A DNA stretch of 64,000 nt, taken from NCBI GenBank assembly GCA_027943335.1, contig BSBK01009264.1, forward strand, positions 186,001 through 250,000. The letters run 5' to 3'. Source of the stretch: Chamaecyparis obtusa. Lineage: Eukaryota; Streptophyta; Pinopsida; Cupressales; Cupressaceae. Below, piece by piece: positions 56,824 to 64,000 of the stretch. The stretch's first letter is position 1; every line of letters starts with the position of its first letter. A program made the position numbers and the translations under genes. The notes beneath the pieces are model-generated. The model was not told the origin of the DNA. It was given only the letters and a program-made list of their open reading frames with translations, and did not search any database.

Positions 56824-58152
56824 TGCTTAGAGGGGGGGTGAATCAAAACCTTCTAAAACTTTTAGCCTTCAATAATTGTTTTAACCTCTTTATCCTCACA
56901 TGCAAATATTTAAAACACTATTTTCTCAAAGTAAATAAATGAAAGTAAACTCGTTCATCCATAATGCATAACACACATCAACACAATTGACATAAGATTT
57001 GGGATATGTAGAAATCCTTGGTGAGAGGGAAAAATTGTAGTGGGAATGACACCCATAATCCTTCACTAGTGTAATATAAAGGTTGCTCGGTTAGAGCATA
57101 CAAAATATCACTTCTGATGATTTCACCCTATTAGGAGTAATAGAAATTAAGACCTGCTAAAGTCTTCCTAGTTGCAAGATTTTGCAACACTCATTAAGTG
57201 TGCACTAGGTTAAGATATTTTACAATAAAAGCTTGCTAAAGCCTTCTCAATAAGTGGGATAAGAGAATACAAAACAAAAGTGTGCACTGGGTTAAGATAT
57301 TTTACAATAAAAGCTTGCTAAAGCCTTCTCAATAAGTGGGATAAGAGAATACAAAACAAAAGTGTACTCATTAATAATATGATCTATAAATGTGCATCTA
57401 CCTATATGCTAAATCAAATCTATTGTGCTCTCTGCATTATCAATTTCTTCCGTTGATTGATTTCAGGAGAATTATCAACTTCCTCTACTCGACAACTTTA
57501 ACTATCTTGTCCTTCCCCGTTTTCACTACTTCAAAATCTTCGTACTCTATTTTTTTTTTTTTTGATCCATCCTTAAATATTGTTTCAGTAGCTTCCTAAA
57601 TACTTTACCTAACTAGGGTTTAGATCCTTCTAGAAATGTTTGTCAAGTAGATGAACGATCCATATTTATTTTCCTTTCTCCAAGAAATATTTGCATTACT
57701 ATCCTTGGTTCAATCTATGCATTGGGATCATATACAATAATGTTTTCATTCCCAATAAATATTACCTAACATTTACCTTGATCTTCATAAACCATTTTCT
57801 TTACTTGATGGATCCTAATCAAACATTAAATCCATTCTATATCACTCAGTTATTATTTCTTGTTCTACTTGGTTAACAAAATTTTCCTTCTCGGTAAGTC
57901 CTTTACTCTATTATAATAATTTCTCGGTGTACTTTTTGCTAAGTAACCCTTGTGCTCGGTTAATTTTAGTTTTTCAGTCTTCATTTTTCTCAGTGTACAC
58001 TACATAGCCTTATGTTTGGTTATGTACTACCTTGTCTTACTGACTATCTTTCTCTTTACCGACTAGCTTCTTCTCACTAACTGACTTCTCTTCTTATACT
58101 AACATGATCATTTTTTCACTAAAAAAAACACTAAATACATTTAGGAGTAACA
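56824..58152 (-). repeat. 3' LTR of element E
   Basis: 1,329 bp. On the minus strand it begins TGTTACTCCTAAATG and ends GATTCACCCCCCCTCTAAGC then A. It contains an 82-bp tandem duplication and several CTCGGT motifs (plus strand) at 57085, 57890, 57922 and 57953. Confidence 0.78.
57198..57361. repeat. 82-bp tandem duplication in LTR of element E
   Basis: Two consecutive copies of an 82-bp unit (57198-57279 and 57280-57361) differing visibly at one base (CACTAGGT versus CACTGGGT). Such similarity means a recent event compared with the age of the surrounding repeats. Confidence 0.9.
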
Positions 58153-58389
58153 TTCTCCCCATTTGGCATTAGTGACAAAAATTTTGTCAAAATTTTGATA
58201 CCTCCATATGTACTAATTGAATAATAACTCCCTCTTAACATATGCTTCTTGTATTTTCAAAATCTTCCAAAATCTCCCTTATTTCTCCATCATATACACA
58301 TAGTGAATTAATTTTTATCCCTTTTTATATATCTCTTTCTATCTCCGTGTATATCTACTATTATCCCCTTTTTTTCACAGTAATGCCAA
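58153..58389 (-). other. 3' untranslated part of element E, two purine tracts
   Basis: On the minus strand AAAAAAAAGGGGATAATAG (about 58378-58360) is the inner tract. CTAATGCCAAATGGGGAGAA (about 58172-58153) is the tract adjoining the LTR. Confidence 0.65.
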
Positions 58390-61300
58390 AAAAAATGTAA
58401 GGAATCACAAAATAATTATAGTTTATCAAAAGGTTCTTTGAAAGTACCTTTAGCTTTGTCATAAGTTATTTTCAATGTTTTTTGAAGTTCTTTAAATACT
58501 CGTAATTGAGCTTGCAGTTGTGAGGATAGATCTTCCATATATTCTACAACTAACATCTCAAGTGTAGTAGTAAGCTCCTTTTATTTCTTTACATTTACCT
58601 GTATAACCTCCAACTGAGGAATGATTTGAGCCTGTAGCTCAAGATTTTTTTTCTTATTTTATCCTCTTCCTTCCTTAAATCAAGTTGCAGACTCATAAAA
58701 TTCTTTATTTTGGAATAATGACTCTGAAGTGTTTGTGAGTCATCAGTAAACTTATTGGCATTGTACTAAAGATCTTCATGTTATCTAGGACATGTTATGT
58801 GAAATAAGAGATATTGAAAATCTGTTGGATTATTTTAACAACTACCTTTATGACATCCTCCAAGTCAGTTGCAATGATAGATAGGGAAACCTTTTGTTCA
58901 GCTATGTTTTGTATTAGTTTTTCAACTATCTTTTCTTCAAATTTTGGTTGTGCTATTTTCAACATTCTTTCCTCAATGTCAATATGAGATTCATTAACAT
59001 GACTCACCAGTGGGACTAACTGATCATTGATGGATGCAATTTAATTTATTGGACTCTTGGGTGGAATTTAGAGTAGAATGTATTTTACACCAGATAAAAC
59101 TTTGTATTGTTTTATTTCTTAATTCAACTTTTCTTGTTATGCTTTTCATTTCAGCAGTTGTCCATACATCATCACCTCATTTGGTTTCATCTTTTTTGGA
59201 TCAAAAGTAGGAATCACAATTTCTTCATCCAATGAAATTTTCTCCTTTTTACGTTTCTTGATTTTCTTGCTATGTATGTTAAATACACTTTCAGTCAGTG
59301 AAATAGTTGGAGGCAAGAGGACCTTGCTTTTTTTCTTAATTGGTTATTCAACCTTTCGTTGCTCACCTTCTTTTACAGCTTTGTTTCTTTTTCCTTTTTT
59401 TGTGTATCTATTTGCATACTTATAGTAAAAGTATCTTGTTTTTCTATAGTTGGTGTCTATTTTCCTTTCTTGGTGATAGTGGGATCATCACCCTTATCAA
59501 TTTCTTTCTACTCCTCGGTGTCCTTCACTATTTCATCAACATCTATAGGAACACTAGTTTCATTAGAATATAATTTGTTTCAAGTGGAACTTCAGTAGTT
59601 ATGGGAGTCGAATATGATTGAAATTTCTCTGATAGTATTGTATTTTTAATCCATTGAGTAATTGTGGGATTGGTAACTAATGTGTCTTCAAGGTATTCGT
59701 CCATTGTATCCCTTATATCGTGATCCTTATTTACACTTTTATCTTGATCCTTTTCTATAATGTCTTCAATGATGACCTCTACATCTCTACTACTTACCAT
59801 TTGAGGACTATCATCTATTACCATATTTATTTTATCCTTAGAGTTTGTTTCCCAATCCTCTTCCATTGTGTTGGTAGGTAGCTCAGTGTATGAGATTTCA
59901 ACTTTTTCAGGTTGTTCAATTTGGAATATTTTCTTCCATTCATTATTTGTCTCATCCTCTACCTCTTGTGTTCTCCTTGTTATAATGTCTTCAATGATGA
60001 CTTCTACATCTCTACTACTTACCATTTGAGGAATATCATCTATTACCATATTGTATCCTTAGATTTTATTTCCCAATCCTCTTCCATTGTATTGGTAGGT
60101 AGCTCAGTGTATTAGATTTCAACTTTTTCGGGTTCTTCAATCTGGAATATTTTCTTCCATTCCTTATTTGTCTCATCCTCTACCTCTTGTGTTCTCCTTA
60201 TTAGAATGTTTAGTGATCTTTTCTTAATCATAAATATTTTATTATAATTTATAAGGGCTTCATTATTTATTGGACTGATAGAGATGGAAGTATTAATACC
60301 GGTGATCTCTCCCTTATCTTCCTTTCATTTTCAAGTGCACATTTCCATCTTTCATTGATTCTCCCATATAGTTTTATAGGTATTTTCCTTGCTAATTCCA
60401 TTAGCACTATCCTGAAAGTGTAACTTGCATCAATAGTAGCTTCTTCAATGTTCATCTTATCATCATCATCTAACTTATGAAATTTCAAAACATGCATTCA
60501 GCCAAAATGTCTAGATGACCTCAGAGCTTCAACTTTCTCATCAATAGTTTTCAGACTAAAGTTATTCACAACTCAAAATTTCCCTTTATTATTAGACTCA
60601 TTTCTTTCACTATCATAATTTATTTGTTTCTTCATTACCTTAGGTGATGCCTATTTTTTTTGTTTCCTCTTTTGATATGTTTTTGTTTTTGGTTGAGTTT
60701 CCTTAACTATTCATGATTTTCCTCTACCTTTCTTTGTAGGTATTGATGCTTCTTTAGTCCTATACCTAATGGCATTTGGACTGGCATTTTCTTCTTTCAT
60801 GATCTTCCTTTCCCTCTTTGATTTTGAATTTTCTTCTTCCACTTCTTTAGTTTCCTTTCCTCAATGTCCTCATCAACTGACCTATCTTTCTCTTCACCAA
60901 ATTTATTTTCTAATGTGTTAACATTCTCCTGAACATCCTAGAATTTCAATTTTTATTCTTTTCTTTTCTTATTCAAATGTTCCAAACCTTTTTTTCAATC
61001 TTGTCAAGAGGTTGTTTTAACAATGTCTCTATAGCTAGAGTATCTTGGTCTATATCTAATTCATACCCTATTAGTATTAACCATGATGTCCTTAGTTCTA
61101 CAAACTTAATAAGACATGTATCTATTTTAGATAGAAAACAAATTGAATCTTGGTAGTCTTCTACTACCTATGGGGGTATCATGAATCTTTGATGCGTTCT
61201 AGTTTTGAATTGATCAAAATACTCACTCATAACCTTATAAAAATTATCTCCTAGACCATTGATATAATCATTGATTTGATAGGTAATAGATTTTTCTATA

Positions 61301-62123
61301 TTCCAATTAATATTACCAATTGCAAGAAAAAATTTATGTAAGTAGAAGAAGATGCATACCAAAAATGAACCAAACTTCAAATTATAAATGTCTTTGCAAC
61401 TTGGAAGGTATACATACTATCTTCTACTTTCCTTAGGAAGATCTCAACTAGATTAAATTTAATTCCTTTCTTTACAATTTTGTAGGCCAGATCAGCTTCT
61501 CTGCATGGTACATTATTTGGTCTACTTGATTGTTACATTCAGTATGCTATGATACATGTAGAGAATTTGGTCTCAACATCATTGATAGTAGATAGTTAGA
61601 GACCCCAACCATCCCATGTCACTCTTGAGTGATTTTCTATTTTATCTTTTAGTGCCGACCTCAAATCCTTATCCTTATCATCAATTAGATAACCAGTCAC
61701 CATGTGAATGACATCCTTGGTGATCTTAACTAGTTCATCAAGACACATTTTTAGTTTACATACTCTATTAAGAACTATCCTGATCCATTCATCCTTAAAA
61801 ACCTTTTTGAAATGGAGGGCATGGGACAGACCCTTCATTTACAAGAGCTTGTGCTCATCCTTCTATATACTATTGACACACAATGCATTGAATGCATCTT
61901 GGACTTCATTGTCACAAATATCTCTAATCATTTAATAGATAAAAGATCTAATGTCATGAACCAGTAAAACCCTCAAGGGAAATGATGACAGTGATCCCAT
62001 TTTATCAATATTTACAATAACTTCTATAAATATTTTCTAGATAAGTTCTTCATAATTTCTAGTCTTTATCAAAGTAGGTTTAACAACCTTAGGTTCCTTT
62101 ATTTTCACTGAAGTGGATGCCAT
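58390..62123 (-). pseudogene. Accessory ORF of element E with own promoter, unrecognised
   Basis: Start chosen at ATG 62123 (context AAGATGGC). One frame runs from there to about 61590 through only four stops in the first ~95 codons, then an open 80-codon piece (61838-61596) with W-D-G-W-G-L. Later pieces: 61380-61168; 60497-60267 with L-A-R-K-I-P-I-K-L-Y-G-R-I and an acidic D-D-D-D; the Glu/Asp-rich duplicated part 60049-59543; and a coiled-coil-like end at 59007-58795. A strongly Lys-rich linker lies near 60650-60900. About 1,200 residues in all. No retroviral enzyme motif. The family is unknown; the general plan (globular start, Lys/Glu-rich middle, coiled end) is that of the ORF in D and of 14710-18645. 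Confidence 0.45.
59757..60204 (-). repeat. 225-bp in-frame tandem duplication in E accessory ORF
   Basis: Copies start at 59757 and 59982, a period of 225 bp or exactly 75 codons. Both encode M-V-I-D-D-x-P-Q-M-V-S-S-R-D-V-E-V on the minus strand. Keeping the frame suggests the duplication arose while the ORF was still under selection. Confidence 0.88.
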
Positions 62124-62327
62124 CTTGAAATGATTAACTAGGGCTTTGTCGAATGAAAGTTAAACTTTCTTGGGCATGCTTAAATCTATTTAGTAGATAG
62201 CTTAGATTAATCAAACTGATAATAAATTCAACTATTTTAGCTCAAAGATAAAAGGTAGATTCAAATCACTTAAGTCTCTCTTTTGTGCTCTTTGAATAAA
62301 AAGTGAAAAATGAAGTCTTGAACCTTG

Positions 62328-62335
62328 TATTTATA
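62328..62335 (-). promoter_or_regulatory. TATA box upstream of E accessory ORF
   Basis: The minus strand reads CACTATAAATACAAGG. It lies about 205 nt before the ATG at 62123 and about 280 nt after the gag stop. No start codon in good context intervenes in the expected leader. Looks like a promoter serving the second ORF. Confidence 0.5.
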
Positions 62336-62617
62336 GTGAAAAGTTCTCTTAGAATTTGGTGAAGTGCAATAAATTCTCATTAACCAATTGACTTACCATC
62401 AGTCATACTGACCACTAATCATTTCTTGATAACCCAATAATTATCTACCAACTATATAACTTATTTGGTTGAGCTTACCAACCATACTTACTTTCAAAAA
62501 ATATTTAGTTATCTTATTGTATTTTTTCTTATGCCAATTTGGATATTAATTGATGATTATTAGGAACCATTGCATGATAAAATAATTCAAATATAGTTCC
62601 ATACTTACATGTATGGT

Positions 62618-62924
62618 TTAGTTTGTAGTGATGGAGTCACCTAATCCAAAGGATGAGGTGTCACCGCCTGGTCCAGTTGATGTTTCAATATCTCTAGTCT
62701 TACCTCTCCATATCATGTTCATCTAATTGCAAATTTCATCAACATTTATTGTGCCTTTTCCCTTGGAATCTTCATCATTAGGTGCATACCTTCAGTATGT
62801 AGAGCATTTTCTCAAATGAAAAACCTTGTGACAATGTGAACATACCATGTCATGTGCTTTCCAAGTACAAATATTTCCTCTCCTATACAATCTTCTACAA
62901 TTTGAAATAATATGACCAAATTTT
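62618..62924 (-). pseudogene. Copia-type gag C-terminus with two zinc knuckles, element E
   Basis: Reading from 62920 leftward: K-F-G-H-I-I-S-N-C-R-R-L (end of knuckle 1), then C-T-W-K, then C-S-H-C-H-K-V-F-H-L-R-K-C (knuckle 2, CCHC intact), an Asp/Lys linker, and a Gly/Ser/Thr-rich tail with G-P-G-G-D-T-S-S ending at a TAA at 62620-62618. Only two internal stops. Nucleocapsid function: RNA packaging. The N-terminal half is removed by the LTR beginning at 62925, which falls inside knuckle 1. Confidence 0.7.
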
Positions 62925-64000
62925 TAGTACTATAAATGATATTAATATTGAAGATTTATTATCTGATAGCACTGATGATGAAGACCAACCAAGATAAGAA
63001 GAATACATGATTATAGTAGGAAGGTTAGATCATTTATTTTCCTTTCATTGATCAAGCAATTGATTTCTAGTTTATATTACGTTTCCATACATTTGGTAAT
63101 GATATAGGTTGAATGAGTTAAGGTGAAGAAGAAATCAGATGTTATGAAGTTGAAGAGAATAATTGGAACTAATATAGATTGGACCATGATTATATTATGT
63201 TGATATAATTTTTTTCTACCTGACATATGATTATGTTATGTTGATAAAGCATGGAAATGAAGATTTGACATGTCGGTAAGTTAAATTATTTTGGCTAAAA
63301 AGTAGGAAATGTAACTTGGTAAGGTAAAGGTAAAAGATAAGGTCATTCAGTAAAGTGAAAGGAATTCTAGACACTAAACAAGAAAGGAAGGTTTAGGCAC
63401 CAAGTGAAGTTAACCAAAATTCAAATGGAAGACACTGAACAAGGAACAAATATTAAATAAGGATTGAATCAATATTTAATGATTAGCTATGATGAGTTGG
63501 ATGATCATGATTATGAGGAGAGTTAGTTCCAAGAGATCTATGGTTATGAAAATTCAAGGAAAAGATCTACGACAAGGTCTAAGCAGAAAAATAGAAGGAA
63601 CAAGATTTTAAAAATGTTCAAGTTCAAGGTGAAAAGGAATCGTCTTACCAAGATCCAAATTCAAGGTATCAAGAATTGAATGGATGAGATTGATTAAAGG
63701 AAAATGTAATAGATGAGATTAAGAGGAAAAATTTATCTATATAAAGGAAGATCTTGTATGGACAAAGGGCTAGTAAATTGAATAATTGAAGGGTCACCGA
63801 CTGATACAATGAAGACAGAACAAACAGATTCTGAGTGGAAAAGAAGGATTTGATGAAGTGTTGATGCTAGTGGATAATGAATAATTGAAGTAAATATTTA
63901 AGAGCACACAAGAATTTGATTGAGAAAAGATAGCTACAAATCTATAGGTCAATTTTATTTACTATTCATTATTAGCATTTGTAGCAGAGAAATCTATTAA
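62925..64000 (+). repeat. Second F-family copia LTR, cut by window end
   Basis: Aligns in order to 31297 onward (TACTATAAATGATATTAAT; GTTTCCATA; TTTTTCTACCTGACATATGAT; CACCGACTGATA). First base pair is TA in place of TG. Opposite orientation to element E, so it is an insertion into it. Whether it is a solo LTR or the 5' LTR of a full element cannot be seen here. Confidence 0.78.

Larger units (their letters stand above)
56824..62924 (-). mobile_element. Copia-type element E, 3' part, with accessory ORF
   Basis: Minus strand. From right to left: a gag tail with zinc knuckles, a spacer with a TATA box, a long accessory ORF, two purine tracts, and a 3' LTR ending at 56824. No pol domains are found between gag and LTR. 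The 5' LTR is not in the window, and the gag is interrupted at 62925 by an F-family LTR. The PPT-LTR junction and LTR end motif are those of D and F. Confidence 0.75.

Noticed and set aside
59340..59598. Two overlapping plus-strand frames
   Set aside because: Antisense to the accessory ORF of element E; Phe/Ser/Leu-rich shadow translations.
1..64000. CRISPR array, bacterial operon, rRNA or tRNA gene
   Set aside because: No regularly spaced short repeats, no ribosomal sequence and no tRNA cloverleaf. Matches to initiator-Met tRNA are only the 11-12 nt primer sites.

Overview
This is a plant nuclear window made almost entirely of dead, nested LTR retrotransposons. I found no intact host gene, rRNA or tRNA gene, and no CRISPR array. 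The DNA is AT-rich. Coding remnants belong to Ty3/gypsy (a Tat-like lineage and chromoviruses) and Ty1/copia, and nearly every frame is broken by stops. Primer binding sites (PBS) of the initiator-Met tRNA type, TATA-bearing LTRs and this nesting density point to a seed plant with a large genome. A gymnosperm such as a conifer is my guess, not something the sequence proves.

Layout. (1) 476-12,353, +: a Tat-like gypsy body with gag, protease, a first RNase H, RT, RNase H and integrase in that order. It is split by a 5.57 kb pol-less LTR element (2,700-8,269) flanked by the duplication GGAAG. (2) 12,354-18,645: an LTR/UTR-like stretch, then a decayed ~3.9 kb accessory reading frame with a proline-rich middle and a charged, probably coiled-coil end. 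(3) 18,646-22,885: AT-rich DNA without recognisable genes. (4) 22,904-24,181: a well-formed LTR with a polypurine tract (PPT) before it and a PBS-like sequence after it. (5) 25,139-28,867, -: gypsy element A, with gag and protease only. (6) 29,876-32,796, +: the 3' end of copia element F (RT end, RNase H, 3' LTR). (7) 33,451-49,804: a foldback element, then an old gypsy-type LTR (R1). R1 was entered by a 1.0 kb TIR transposon and by copia-type element D (35,786-49,435, duplication ATTAT). D was in turn entered by a chromovirus, B (38,443-44,958, -). (8) 49,805-53,277: unassigned DNA, a copia gag remnant and a second copy of the R LTR (R2). (9) 53,586-56,189, -: gypsy element C, with gag and protease only. 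(10) 56,824-62,924, -: copia-type element E, with 3' LTR, a long accessory ORF that has its own TATA box, and a gag tail. Its gag is broken by another LTR of the F family (62,925 to the window end).

How the parts relate. A, B and C share strand, PBS type, gag/protease similarity and nearly the same LTR start, so A and C look like pol-deleted relatives of a B-like chromovirus. D, E and F share the same PPT-LTR junction and the same LTR 3' end. D and E carry long non-pol frames where pol is expected, which suggests non-autonomous copia elements mobilised in trans by an F-like partner. The most unusual content is this set of accessory frames (14.7-18.6 kb, D and E) and the apparent internal promoter in E. 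The best-proven structures are the insertions with matching target duplications, including one with its empty site present in the same window.
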